From contig NZ_CH902583.1 in NCBI RefSeq assembly GCF_000152965.1, positions 3,043,694 to 3,107,693 of the forward strand: a stretch of 64,000 nt of DNA, read 5' to 3'. A model generated the notes under the pieces. It saw nothing but the letters and a program-made list of their open reading frames with translations, did not search any database and was not told the DNA's origin. This DNA comes from Roseobacter sp. MED193. Lineage in GTDB: Bacteria; Pseudomonadota; Alphaproteobacteria; Rhodobacterales; Rhodobacteraceae. The translations under genes and the position numbers were made by a program. Shown piece after piece: positions 16,536 to 25,277 of this stretch (positions are counted from its first letter, which is position 1; each line of letters opens with the position of its first letter).

Positions 16536-17116
16536 GCGCCAGCGCAAACCAAAAGTCAGACAAAGGGCCGGTCATTGCCGTTGTCGGCCCCTCGGGCGTC
16601 GGCAAGGACAGTCTGATGGAGGCCCTGGCAGCGATGGACCCCAAGCTTTGCCTGATGCGCCGGGTGGTGACCCGCGCGCCCGAGGCCGGAGGTGAGGACT
16701 ATGATGCCGTCAGCGAGGAGGACTTTGCCCAAAGAGCGGCGGCCGGACAGTTCGCGCTGCACTGGTCGGCCCATGGGCTGCAATACGGTATCCCCCGCAG
16801 CATCGAGGATCTACGGGCGAAAGGGCAGGGGGTTCTGGTCAACCTCTCCCGCGCGGTGTTGTTGCAGGCGCAGGAGATCTTTGGAGATTTTATCGTTCTG
16901 TCGGTCACTGCCAGTCCGCAGGTTCTGGCAGAGCGGCTGACCGGGCGCGGGCGTGAGGACAGTGCCGAGGTTCAACGCCGTCTTGCCCGCGCCTCAAAAC
17001 CCCTGCCTGCGGGGCTCCGCCGCCTGTATGAGATTGATAACTCGGGCGATCTGGCTGATGCCGCAACAGCCGCCCGCACTGCGATCTATACTGCAGCGGA
17101 ACCGGTGAGGGCGTAG
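16532..17116 (+). CDS. phnN: Ribose 1,5-bisphosphate phosphokinase PhnN
   Basis: 194 residues. Guanylate-kinase-like fold with Walker A GPSGVGKDS (residues 19-27) and VVTRAPEAGGEDYDAVSEEDF, the typical substrate lid. It phosphorylates ribose 1,5-bisphosphate to PRPP, returning the ribose of the C-P lyase pathway to nucleotide or NAD synthesis. It is coupled to phnL by a 4-bp overlap. Its 3' end overlaps the convergent DUF1045 gene by 31 bp. Confidence 0.92.
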   Translation: MSASANQKSDKGPVIAVVGPSGVGKDSLMEALAAMDPKLCLMRRVVTRAPEAGGEDYDAVSEEDFAQRAAAGQFALHWSAHGLQYGIPRSIEDLRAKGQGVLVNLSRAVLLQAQEIFGDFIVLSVTASPQVLAERLTGRGREDSAEVQRRLARASKPLPAGLRRLYEIDNSGDLADAATAARTAIYTAAEPVRA

Positions 17117-17781
17117 CGGTGGATCATGTGGAAATGCCCCTCGCTGTCTTCGCCGACCAGAGAAAGATCTCGGATTTCGAAGGGGTGCGGCAAGAGCGGC
17201 AAAAGGTGCCGTTCCAGCGCCGCCTCGACGGCGGGCAGTTCCGGTTTTGGCAGTTTGCCGCTGAGGGTGATGTGGAAGCGGAAATCTTGCATCACATAGG
17301 GGTACCCCCAGCGGATCAGGTTGTCCTCTTGCGTCGGAGTCAGCCCGGCAGCGCGACGCTTGGCAAGTTCAGCCTCGCCCGCTGGGGCGCGAAAAGGGTC
17401 AAGATCCCGCACACAGGCGCTTGCCAGAGCGTTGAGAGCGGTCTCGTCACCCGTGACGCGCAGGGCCAGGAAGCGGCCCAACCGGGCAAGATGCAAGCCT
17501 TGCATCGTCACCGGAGCCTGGCGGGCAGCGAATGCGCCACAGGCCTGTTTCAGGGCGTCCAAACCAGTGCCAGGCGCAAGCCGCATCGGCGGTTTAATCG
17601 TTGCATGCAGCCCATATTTGCGCGGCACTCGAGTGATCGACGTCAGATCCAGACCGGGAATGTCGGGCTGTTCACAGGCACTGCCTGGCTCCATGTCCCA
17701 CCCCAGCCATCGGGTTGCAAAGCGGCTCCATTCGGCCTGTGCCGGGGGAGCAAAATAAATCGCGTATCGCGTGAATGTCAC
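17086..17781 (-). CDS. DUF1045 putative phosphonate metabolism protein (2H phosphoesterase fold)
   Basis: 231 residues. Two His-x-Thr motifs, HAT at 59-61 (within YGLHATIKPP) and HIT at 170-172 (within FRFHITLSG), mark the 2H phosphoesterase superfamily, whose two histidines cleave or form cyclic phosphodiesters. The family is found in C-P lyase operons. Since no phnP is seen here, it may open the 1,2-cyclic phosphate of ribose that PhnJ action produces; this is inference. Convergent with phnN (31-bp overlap) and divergent from phnM (52-bp gap). Confidence 0.88.
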   Translation of the reverse strand: MTFTRYAIYFAPPAQAEWSRFATRWLGWDMEPGSACEQPDIPGLDLTSITRVPRKYGLHATIKPPMRLAPGTGLDALKQACGAFAARQAPVTMQGLHLARLGRFLALRVTGDETALNALASACVRDLDPFRAPAGEAELAKRRAAGLTPTQEDNLIRWGYPYVMQDFRFHITLSGKLPKPELPAVEAALERHLLPLLPHPFEIRDLSLVGEDSEGHFHMIHRYALTGSAAV

Positions 17782-17833
17782 ATTGGCCTCCTATACGTGG
17801 CCGTTCCTATAGCTCGAAAGTTGTGAAGCTCAG

Positions 17834-18976
17834 ATGACAGATGAATTGATCCTTGCCAATGCCACCCTGGTTTTGCCCGGCGAAACCCTGCGCGGCAGCG
17901 TGAAAATTACTGAGGGCAAGATTGCCCAAATCACCAGTGGCTCTGGGGTTCCAAAGGGCGCCTTGGATCTTGAGGGGGACTATCTGTGTCCCGGTCTGGT
18001 CGAGTTGCACACCGATAACCTCGAACGCCATATCCAGCCACGCCCCGCGGTGGATTGGCCCCATGCTGCCGCCATCATGGCCCATGATGCGGAACTTGCT
18101 GGAACAGGTATTACCACCGTTTTTGACGCCATGCGGGTGGGATCGGTCAGCCGCAAAGAGAGCCTCTACGGGTCTTATGCGCGCGGGCTCGCGACGGAAC
18201 TGCTGGAGTTGCGGGCGGCGGATGCGCTTAAGATTTCGCATTTCCTGCACCTGCGGGCAGAGGTCTGTTCGGATACTCTGGTCGAAGAACTGGCGCAGTT
18301 TGGTGAAGAGGACCGGGTTGGTCTGGTTTCGCTGATGGATCACACCCCAGGTCAGCGCCAGTTCCGTGATATCTCGAAACTGGAGGCCTATGTCAAAGGC
18401 AAGCACGGCTTTGACGATGCGGGCTTTCAGGCCCATATCGCGCATCTGAAAACCTTACGCGACACCTATGGGGACCTGCACGAGGTTGAAGCGGTAAAGG
18501 CTGCCCGCCGGTTTGGCGCGGTACTGGCCAGCCATGATGACACCACGGCTGCGCAGGTGGCAACCTCGGCGGGTCACGGTATTCATCTGGCTGAGTTCCC
18601 CACCACGGTCGAGGCAGCGCGCGCCTGTCACGCCCATAACATCAAGGTGATGATGGGGGCACCGAACCTGATCCGAGGTGGATCGCATTCAGGCAACGTG
18701 GCCGCACGAGAATTAGCCGAGTTGGAACTGTTGGATATTATTTCTTCCGACTACGTCCCTGCCGCCCTGTTGATGTCTGCGGTGAAACTGGGCGAAATCT
18801 GGGGCGATATGGCGCGTGGTCTATCGACGGTGACACAGGCCCCGGCAGATGCGGTGGAGTTGACTGACCGTGGTCGTATTGAAATCGGTAAGCGAGCTGA
18901 TTTGATCCGGTTCAAACTGATCGACAACACGCCAGCTCTGCGTGGCACTTGGGCGCGGGGAGAACGCGTGGCCTGA
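17834..18976 (+). CDS. phnM: Alpha-D-ribose 1-methylphosphonate 5-triphosphate diphosphatase PhnM
   Basis: 380 residues. Amidohydrolase-fold enzyme removing pyrophosphate from the ribose 1-phosphonate 5-triphosphate made by PhnGHIL, before PhnJ acts. Metal ligands are visible in LCPGLVELHTDNLERH, MAHDAELAGTGITTVFDAM, LMDHTPGQRQF and SHDDTT. It stands apart from phnGHIJKLN and is transcribed from a 52-bp gap shared with the DUF1045 gene, so it needs its own promoter or readthrough. Confidence 0.93.
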   Translation: MTDELILANATLVLPGETLRGSVKITEGKIAQITSGSGVPKGALDLEGDYLCPGLVELHTDNLERHIQPRPAVDWPHAAAIMAHDAELAGTGITTVFDAMRVGSVSRKESLYGSYARGLATELLELRAADALKISHFLHLRAEVCSDTLVEELAQFGEEDRVGLVSLMDHTPGQRQFRDISKLEAYVKGKHGFDDAGFQAHIAHLKTLRDTYGDLHEVEAVKAARRFGAVLASHDDTTAAQVATSAGHGIHLAEFPTTVEAARACHAHNIKVMMGAPNLIRGGSHSGNVAARELAELELLDIISSDYVPAALLMSAVKLGEIWGDMARGLSTVTQAPADAVELTDRGRIEIGKRADLIRFKLIDNTPALRGTWARGERVA

Positions 18977-18996
18977 TCTGGTTTGCAAGGACCGAC

Positions 18997-19045
18997 CCGT
19001 TTCTTGCGGTTTAACTGCACCCCGCGCAGCAGGCGCAAGAAACGG
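18997..19045. repeat. 12-bp perfect inverted repeat after phnM
   Basis: CCGTTTCTTGCG (18997-19008) is repeated inverted as CGCAAGAAACGG (19034-19045) with a 25-bp spacer. It lies 20 bp after the phnM stop and 62 bp before the SDR start. No T tract follows on either strand, so it is not a canonical terminator; it might be an operator, an mRNA-end hairpin or a mobile-element scar. Confidence 0.7.
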
Positions 19046-19106
19046 ATCGCTTGGGCGCCATCCCTGGCCATAAACGATGGGCATGCAACCAATGAAAGGC
19101 ATGTCC

Positions 19107-19859
19107 ATGGAACTTCAGGGAAAGACAATTATCGTCACAGGGGCGAGTAGCGGAATTGGCGCGGCAGCAGCTTTGCTGTTTGCCACAAACGGTGCAAACG
19201 TCGTATTAGGCGCCCGCCGACAGCGGGAGCTCGACAGGCTTGTTGGGCAGATCACGCAGAGCAATGGCAATGCGGTTTGCCTCGCAGGCGATGTCAGCGA
19301 CGAGCCCTATAACCGAGAGCTCGTCAATCTAGCAGAACGACAGTTCGGAGGTTTGGACGGGGCGTTTAACAATGCTGGCACCACAGGAGCCATGGGACCT
19401 ATCCCGGAAATGGAGACGCGTACCTGGCAGGACGTGTTGGCGGTCAATCTTACGAGTGGTTTCTTTGCGGCTAAGTACCAGATTCCGGCCCTACGTAAAA
19501 GCAGCGGCGGATCCTTGGTGTTCACCTCGTCGTTTGTCGGTCATACGATCGGCTTTCCGGGGATGGGAGCCTACGCCGCTGCCAAGGCTGGATTGATCGG
19601 CATGACCCAGGTTTTGGCAACGGAACATGGTGCAGAGGGAATTCGTGTCAATGCGCTATTGCCGGGCGGAACCATGACGCCCATGGCCGGAGAGGATGTG
19701 GATTTCCATGAGATGGTACGCGGGTTTCATGCCCTTAAACGTATGGCAGAACCTTCGGAGATTGCTCAGGCTGCACTGTTTTTGCTTTCGGATCGCGCTT
19801 CTTTTGTCACGGGAAGTGCGATGCTGGCAGATGGCGGTAATTCCATAACCAAACTGTAA
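19107..19859 (+). CDS. SDR family oxidoreductase
   Basis: 250 residues from ATG 19107, chosen because AAAGG lies 7 nt upstream and MELQGKTIIVTGASSGIG is the usual SDR start; in-frame ATGs exist at 19077, 19092 and 19101. Classical short-chain dehydrogenase: cofactor motif TGASSGIG (11-18), NNAG (88-91), catalytic Tyr156 and Lys160 in YAAAK. Likely NAD(P)-dependent; substrate unknown. Stands alone between phnM and the glycan operon. Confidence 0.88.
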   Translation: MELQGKTIIVTGASSGIGAAAALLFATNGANVVLGARRQRELDRLVGQITQSNGNAVCLAGDVSDEPYNRELVNLAERQFGGLDGAFNNAGTTGAMGPIPEMETRTWQDVLAVNLTSGFFAAKYQIPALRKSSGGSLVFTSSFVGHTIGFPGMGAYAAAKAGLIGMTQVLATEHGAEGIRVNALLPGGTMTPMAGEDVDFHEMVRGFHALKRMAEPSEIAQAALFLLSDRASFVTGSAMLADGGNSITKL

Positions 19860-19890
19860 CCTTGATGTAGCCATCAGGGTGCAGACTGAT

Positions 19891-19918
19891 GGGGCTTTCA
19901 GTTCAGCCTGAAAGCCCC
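19891..19918. terminator. Hairpin between convergent SDR gene and glycan operon
   Basis: GGGGCTTTCAG and CTGAAAGCCCC form a perfect 11-bp stem with a 6-nt loop, midway between two convergent stops. The T tracts are weak, but location and stability suggest bidirectional termination. Confidence 0.65.
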
Positions 19919-19948
19919 TGGATGTTCTATGGCAGCGGTGATCTATCG

Positions 19949-20425
19949 CTAGGCCCGATAAAACAGGTAGCGCCCCTCAGGGATGCCTTCGGGGCCTTTT
20001 AGCTCTTCAAACCCCACCAGGGGCTGGCCTGAAACCACGATGCCGCCCTTGGCCATGACGCTGGCAATCACCGGCGACATAGCGGCGGCTTCTGCCACAT
20101 CCTGTTCTTTGACACCAAAGCCAAAATCATAATGGGCCAGAACGATCTTATGGCCTTCGGCCTTGAGGCGCTCCAGCATCGGAACTGCTTCGCCTTGCAG
20201 GAAATCCTCTTCGGGCGGCACACAGGAGGGGTGGCATTGAAGGACCCGGTCGATGACCCAGACCCGGCGATCAGGCAGGATTTCACGCAGATGATCATAA
20301 GTGCGGCCATTGCCCAGGCCCATATCCAGTACATCCCCCGACACTCCGGCGACTTCCGCGCCAGCCCAGTTCAGCCCATCGCGTTGGGCGGTAAAACGGC
20401 GTAGCATTGAATCCAATCGGCTCAT
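19949..20425 (-). CDS. Small class I SAM-dependent methyltransferase (Methyltransf_17-like), last gene of glycan operon
   Basis: 158 residues. The SAM-binding glycine motif is DMGLGNGRTYDHLRE around residues 34-48, followed by an acidic VIDR at the end of strand 2. It resembles the short Methyltransf_17 family known from Roseobacters. A clear paralogue lies in this window at 36915-37409. Its start overlaps the deacetylase stop by 4 bp, so it is translated with the glycan genes. The substrate could be a sugar or lipid; nothing in the sequence decides. Confidence 0.78.
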   Translation of the reverse strand: MSRLDSMLRRFTAQRDGLNWAGAEVAGVSGDVLDMGLGNGRTYDHLREILPDRRVWVIDRVLQCHPSCVPPEEDFLQGEAVPMLERLKAEGHKIVLAHYDFGFGVKEQDVAEAAAMSPVIASVMAKGGIVVSGQPLVGFEELKGPEGIPEGRYLFYRA

Positions 20426-21198
20426 GTCAAATCTTCCTTGTTGTCTAACTGCCAGACCTGCCCCGGTCCCTGCATGAGGCGCGATATCAACGCCTCTGTG
20501 AAGTGCCAGATGGCGGCATCATGCACCAGGTGGTGGGTGAGGATACCATAGGGCTCTTGGTTGTCTGTCACGCCCTCACGGCGAGCGCGCAGTTGGTCGC
20601 AGATCTGCGCGATTATGCGCTCTGGCGCAACCAGGGAGCGGCTCCCCTTCCAGTCGATGGGGTCCAGATGGGTATTGATCTGTGCCAGACCAGGCGCAGC
20701 CAGTGGGCTTTGGCGGGGGGTGAATGTCGATAGGGCGGTAAAGCCCAAACTGGGTAGTGAGGGTAGAAGTTCTGGCGCAATGCGGTTCCAGGGCGGCACA
20801 AAAATTGGCAGCAGTTTGGGCCCCAAAAGCGCCCGCAGATCGCTTAACCCTTTTCCAATGTCCCCTATTGAGGCCTGCGTCGGCCGCTGGGCGGGAAATT
20901 CGCATTTCTTTTGATCCCGCCCTGAGTGGTTTTTATGCGCCCAACCATGGACAAGGGGGAGAAGTGTAGGGTTGTCTGTCAGATAGTCTGCCAACTCAGG
21001 TTTCACATGGGCTGGGATCACGGCTAAATGCACAGGAAGCGCCAGGTTTTGCGATAATGTGCTGAGTCGGTTCAGCTGCGCCGTGGGCTCTATCGCGTCG
21101 TCGTCCCGCCACCACAGGGGTAGTGTTAACCTTGCTCTGTGCCACTGTGCCAGCTCGACTTCCAAGGGGGACCAATCAAGGGGCCTGTCCGTGCTCAT
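20422..21198 (-). CDS. Polysaccharide deacetylase family protein
   Basis: 258 residues, NodB-homology type. The acidic motif is WWRDDDAIEPT (Asp 32-34) and the metal histidine region is VHGWAHKNH, as in divergent alphaproteobacterial deacetylases. FVPPWNRI supplies the later conserved segment and GILTHHLVHD a C-terminal histidine. Members remove N-acetyl groups from glycans. No signal peptide is evident, so it may act on a cytoplasmic intermediate, consistent with its place inside a glycosyltransferase operon (4-bp overlaps on both sides). Confidence 0.82.
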   Translation of the reverse strand: MSTDRPLDWSPLEVELAQWHRARLTLPLWWRDDDAIEPTAQLNRLSTLSQNLALPVHLAVIPAHVKPELADYLTDNPTLLPLVHGWAHKNHSGRDQKKCEFPAQRPTQASIGDIGKGLSDLRALLGPKLLPIFVPPWNRIAPELLPSLPSLGFTALSTFTPRQSPLAAPGLAQINTHLDPIDWKGSRSLVAPERIIAQICDQLRARREGVTDNQEPYGILTHHLVHDAAIWHFTEALISRLMQGPGQVWQLDNKEDLT

Positions 21199-22367
21199 CG
21201 TGATCCTCCAGCTTGCATACGGGCCTCATCACTGGTCTTGGGGCTTGCCAGATCATGGGTTATCTCAACCGCCTGCCGGGCACCATCAAATTGAAACTGG
21301 CCAGCTGAGCGACGCGGTGCTGCAAGAACCTTTTTGATCGCAGAGATCAGGCTTTCTGGTGTGAGCTCAGCGGAGGAGAGAGCTTCAAACCCTGACAGGG
21401 GTATCAGGCTTTCAGCACGCAGGCCTTGTTCTACTTCCTTGCCCGCATCAAAGGGGATCAACACGGCCGGCGTTTCAGCCTGCAACAGATCCAGCGCCGT
21501 ATTATAACCGCACATGCTGACCGAAGCCGCCACATGGCTGAGCATCTGGCGAAAATCAGGGCGTGCTGCCTCAATCTTGGCAGGTGAGGGGCGCTGGGAG
21601 AGCTGCGCAATCCTGGCCTTGGCATCATTGCCGCCAACCAACAGGCGCCATGGGTACTCCGGCATCAACTGTGCTGCCTTAAGCGCTGTTTGGTAGATTT
21701 CATCGCCCACACTGCCACCGCCAGCGCTGACGAGGATCTCACCCTGGCCATCGGCATCGGGATGTGGTCCTGCTGCCGAAGGGGCCACAAAGCCGGTATA
21801 GTGCAGTTTATGCGCCAGGCTGTTCGACACGGGCCAACTGAGCTCTAACCGAGTAGCTTGTGGGTCGGAATGGACTAAAACGCCGTCGTAGAATTCGTCG
21901 ATCACCTGATCTGCTTTTTCGGCTTTCTCGGGTTTGGAGGGCGGGGCCAGGATGTCGCGGATTGAGGCAAGGATTTTGGGCGTCTGGCCCAAGGCTTTGG
22001 CGGCCTTGAGGAGGGCAAGAAACTCATGGCGCAGGGAGCGGCGCCCAAAGGGGTAGAGTTCGGTGATTAAGACATCGGGTTTCGCTCGCTCCAAGGTGGC
22101 GCAGAGCAGGGTTTGGCGTTGCTGGTGATAGGCCTCATCGGCATGGCCGCCGGAAATGTCCAGAAGCTGAGTGAAATTTGTTCCGTCCGCGCGCAGCGGG
22201 GGCAATTGCACCAGTTCTACCCCATCCGTGTTCAGCTGAGGTGCAGCAAAGCCACCAGAGGCGATCAGCACCTCATCCCCTGCAGCTTGAAATGCGCGCG
22301 CCAGTGTCAGCGCCCGGGACAGATGCCCGGTGCCCAAAAGATGCGTGACGACAATCATCACTTTCAT
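21195..22367 (-). CDS. GT-B glycosyltransferase, MurG/GT28-like
   Basis: 390 residues. N-terminal VTHLLGTGHLSRALTLARAF is the glycine/histidine acceptor-side motif of GT28-like enzymes. The C-terminal half has LVSAGGGSVG and SMCGYNTALDLLQAETPAVLIPF, the nucleotide-sugar binding site. It resembles the protein at 25274-26500 in layout and in this C-terminal signature, so the two are probably paralogues using different sugars. Overlaps both neighbours by 4 bp. Confidence 0.82.
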   Translation of the reverse strand: MKVMIVVTHLLGTGHLSRALTLARAFQAAGDEVLIASGGFAAPQLNTDGVELVQLPPLRADGTNFTQLLDISGGHADEAYHQQRQTLLCATLERAKPDVLITELYPFGRRSLRHEFLALLKAAKALGQTPKILASIRDILAPPSKPEKAEKADQVIDEFYDGVLVHSDPQATRLELSWPVSNSLAHKLHYTGFVAPSAAGPHPDADGQGEILVSAGGGSVGDEIYQTALKAAQLMPEYPWRLLVGGNDAKARIAQLSQRPSPAKIEAARPDFRQMLSHVAASVSMCGYNTALDLLQAETPAVLIPFDAGKEVEQGLRAESLIPLSGFEALSSAELTPESLISAIKKVLAAPRRSAGQFQFDGARQAVEITHDLASPKTSDEARMQAGGSR

Positions 22368-22951
22368 GCCAGGTCTCTTTTCAGCAGGCGGACGGGCTCG
22401 GTCCAGGGGGTTAGGCTGTTGCCGTCGACTTCTACCACAAACAGTCGGTTGCGTTTGATGCGGAACGGCGCAGGCCCGTCAAAATCCCAGTGATAGGCCT
22501 GGGCCAGGATCATCCGCATGATGCCGATATGGCAGACTGCCACGGTGTCGCGTTGCAGACTGGCCAGCCAGGGCTTAATTCGCGCCCAGACCTCAGCCGG
22601 GGTTTCTCCACCAGGGGGCCGGTAATCCCAGCCCCACTGTTCGATATCGCGAAAGCCGCTCTTTGGGTCGGCCTTTAGCTCCAGGCCCTTTTTACCTTCC
22701 CAGTCCCCCCAGAACATTTCTGTCAGGTGGGGCGCGGTTTGCGGTGCGCGGCGCGCGACCAGCTCTGCGGTTTCCACCGCGCGCGACAGTGGGCTGGACC
22801 ACAGCGAAGCCTGGTCCCAGGGGCTGGGCAGGGCAAAGCCAGACAGCTCTGCCCGGGCCTGGGCATCAAGCGGGATATCGCTGCGCCCCTGGATTTGACC
22901 GGCGCGGTTCCAGGCGGTGTGGCCGTGGCGCAATAGGGCAAGGCGGATCAT
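22364..22951 (-). CDS. Histidine phosphatase family protein
   Basis: 195 residues. The catalytic RHG motif is LLRHGHT at residues 7-13, with the second conserved histidine in VCHIGIMRMIL. Short phosphoglycerate-mutase-like phosphatase. Encoded within the glycan operon with 4-bp overlaps, so it plausibly dephosphorylates a sugar phosphate or phosphoglycan intermediate; this is inference, as the family is promiscuous. Confidence 0.88.
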   Translation of the reverse strand: MIRLALLRHGHTAWNRAGQIQGRSDIPLDAQARAELSGFALPSPWDQASLWSSPLSRAVETAELVARRAPQTAPHLTEMFWGDWEGKKGLELKADPKSGFRDIEQWGWDYRPPGGETPAEVWARIKPWLASLQRDTVAVCHIGIMRMILAQAYHWDFDGPAPFRIKRNRLFVVEVDGNSLTPWTEPVRLLKRDLA

Positions 22952-24036
22952 CGGCTTTCCTCAATCAAGGGGGCAACGGCAGACCAAAAGCGGGCACTGG
23001 CTGCCGGAGCCAGATGGTTGGCTGCGATCCGCTCGCGGGCCTGCGCTCCCAGTTGGTTCCGCAGGCCTGGGGCAGAGAGCAGTTCCTGCAAACGCGTGGT
23101 AAGCGCGCCTGCACCCAGTGCCACGTCAGGATAGCGGCCAGGCGCAAGAACGTCCCGCATGCCCGGTCTGTCCTGGGCGACCACTGGAACCCCATGACTT
23201 TGAGCTTCGAGATAGACCATACCAAAGGCCTCATTGACGCCGGGCCAGAAAAACAGGCTGGCCTGTTCATAGGTTTTGGCCAGTTCTGCGCGGGAAAGCT
23301 GACCCAGAAAGCGGACGCGCCCAGCAAAGGGTGCCATCAGGGCCTCAACGGCGGGCCGGGCAGGTCCATCGCCAGCGATCTGCAACAGCCAGTCGCCCTG
23401 AAGCCCTCGCAGACTGTCGGCAATGATCTGATAGGAGGCGAGCTTGTCGCCTTCGCGCATCATACCAACGCTCAGCATTGGCCCATCCAATGTGCTGGCG
23501 GTGGGTAGAGTGGAACCAGGCAGAAAGGGAGGCAGGCTTTGCAGAGTTTGATTTGGGTGTTTGTCACGTTCAAGGGTGATCAGGTCATTGGCAGTGAGGT
23601 AGAAAATCACTGCTGCTCTATCTGCAGCTTCATGGGCGGATTGGGCAAATCCTGCCCAAGCGCCGTTCAGGCGCCGCGCGGCACGGGTGCTTTCAATTTG
23701 CACATAGGGAATGCCCTGTGATCGCGCGACCTGGGGGCCAATCAAGTCCGGTGCTTTGTAATAGTTGTGATAGGTCACCCACAGATCAACGGGCGGCATC
23801 TGGGTGCAGAGACGTTCTGTCTCTTGGGCCGCCTTTTGCCGCAGCTGCGCTTGAAGCAGCGCATCTCCGGTTTTGTCAAAGATCTTGAGTTCCGTGACCA
23901 AATCGACCTTGGCACCACCAGCTGCAATTATGTCTATCAGATTGCGCGCCATTTCCCGGTCGCCTGAAGGCACAGGGTGGCGTGGCGATTTCATCGGCGC
24001 ATAAAAGGCGATCCGTTTGGCCGTAGAGGTGCTCAT
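22948..24036 (-). CDS. Glycosyltransferase family 4 protein
   Basis: 362 residues, GT-B fold. The C-terminal domain has LQIAGDGPARPAVEAL and NEAFGMVYLEAQSHGVPVVAQ, the family 4 donor-binding signature with the E-x7-E pattern. The N-terminus KRIAFYAPMKSPRHPVPSGDREMARNL fits an acceptor domain. Cytoplasmic or membrane-associated. Part of the overlapping operon. Confidence 0.87.
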   Translation of the reverse strand: MSTSTAKRIAFYAPMKSPRHPVPSGDREMARNLIDIIAAGGAKVDLVTELKIFDKTGDALLQAQLRQKAAQETERLCTQMPPVDLWVTYHNYYKAPDLIGPQVARSQGIPYVQIESTRAARRLNGAWAGFAQSAHEAADRAAVIFYLTANDLITLERDKHPNQTLQSLPPFLPGSTLPTASTLDGPMLSVGMMREGDKLASYQIIADSLRGLQGDWLLQIAGDGPARPAVEALMAPFAGRVRFLGQLSRAELAKTYEQASLFFWPGVNEAFGMVYLEAQSHGVPVVAQDRPGMRDVLAPGRYPDVALGAGALTTRLQELLSAPGLRNQLGAQARERIAANHLAPAASARFWSAVAPLIEESR

Positions 24037-25277
24037 GAGCCCTGCAGCATGGCATCCAGTCGGGTCACCAGCTGGACAATGCCGGGATCCATGCCAAAGT
24101 CGCGTCGCAGTCGCCCCAAGGCGGCCTCTGCCATCTCCTGCGCCATCCCGGGCTTGCGGGCCAAAGACAGGATCGCATCCGCCAGAGCCTGCGGAGCATC
24201 GTCACTGAGCAGACCATGGGTGCCGCTGTCGAGGAATTCTGGGATCGCAGAGACCGGCGTTGACAGGATCGGCAGCAATTGCGAAGCCGCCTCCATCAGA
24301 ACATTGGGCAAGCCGTCGCGATCCCCGTCCGCTGCAACCCGGCTGGGAAGCACAAAGAGATCAGAGTTGCGCATGGCCTCGATGACCTCAGGCTGGTCAC
24401 AGGCACCGCGCCAGGTAATGCGCTCAAAAACGCCAGCGTCTTTGGCCATGTCCTGCAGAAGATCATTGAGGCCACCGCCGCCAATATGGGTCCAATGCCA
24501 GTCCAGATCCTCTGGCAGTAGGGCCAAAGCGGCGATGAGGCGATCAAACCCCTTCTTCTCAACCAAGCGGCCAACCGACATCAGTTTGAGAGGATCACCG
24601 GCGCGACGCCATGTGCGGGCTGGTGGGGCAGGAAAACGCGCCAGATCCAGCCCGTGATAGATCAGATCAATGCGGTTCGGCTCGTCCGACATCTGTTGCA
24701 GGTGCCGGGCGCCAAATCCTGTGCAGGTCGCGCCAAAGGCTGCACCGTGGTGTTGGCTGGATAGTTTTTCAGAGATTTCCCAATCCGGCGAGGTCCAGAT
24801 GTCCTTGGCATGGGCCGAAAAGCTCCAGGGCAGCCCGCGCATGATTGCCGCATAACGAGCGACCGAGGAGGGCGTGTGGAGAAAATGCGCATAGAGGCCC
24901 AGAACCTCGGAAGGGGCTTCCGCTGCCAGTACGCAGGCCTGGCCAAAGCGGCGAATGCGGTTGCGGCTGGGATCGCGCGCCAGGTCTGAGCGCCAGATGC
25001 GATAGGCCTCGGCGTAGCCAGGCAGGGCCTGCGCCGTAGCGCGGGCGGCCCAGACGCGGTCGGGCTCCTGATAGAGGTATTCAGGCAGATAGCGCACCTT
25101 GGCCTTTAGCCGGTCATGTAGTGGGTGGCGTTTGACATCAGTGGGATGGCGCAGCGACCAGATCTCAAAACTCAGGCCCGCCTCCTCCAGCGCGACCAGC
25201 TCCTGGGCGATAAAGGTCTCTGAAAGACGGGGCCAGCCCTTAACCAGAACCGCCAATGGGGGAGGGGGAGGGCTCAT
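24033..25277 (-). CDS. Glycosyltransferase family 4 protein (WcaL/colanic-acid type)
   Basis: 414 residues. VLVKGWPRLSETFIAQELVALEEAGL is the N-terminal signature of the colanic-acid/EPS glycosyltransferase subgroup. SVGRLVEKKGFDRLIAAL and DGLPNVLMEAASQLLPILST form the GT4 donor site. Operon position is between another GT4 and the leading GT28-like gene, with 4-bp overlaps. Confidence 0.88.
   Translation of the reverse strand: MSPPPPPLAVLVKGWPRLSETFIAQELVALEEAGLSFEIWSLRHPTDVKRHPLHDRLKAKVRYLPEYLYQEPDRVWAARATAQALPGYAEAYRIWRSDLARDPSRNRIRRFGQACVLAAEAPSEVLGLYAHFLHTPSSVARYAAIMRGLPWSFSAHAKDIWTSPDWEISEKLSSQHHGAAFGATCTGFGARHLQQMSDEPNRIDLIYHGLDLARFPAPPARTWRRAGDPLKLMSVGRLVEKKGFDRLIAALALLPEDLDWHWTHIGGGGLNDLLQDMAKDAGVFERITWRGACDQPEVIEAMRNSDLFVLPSRVAADGDRDGLPNVLMEAASQLLPILSTPVSAIPEFLDSGTHGLLSDDAPQALADAILSLARKPGMAQEMAEAALGRLRRDFGMDPGIVQLVTRLDAMLQGS

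Noticed and set aside
15297-16547. 416-codon minus-strand frame across phnK and phnL
   Set aside because: Both plus-strand genes show intact ABC motifs; the antisense product is H/Q/R-rich.
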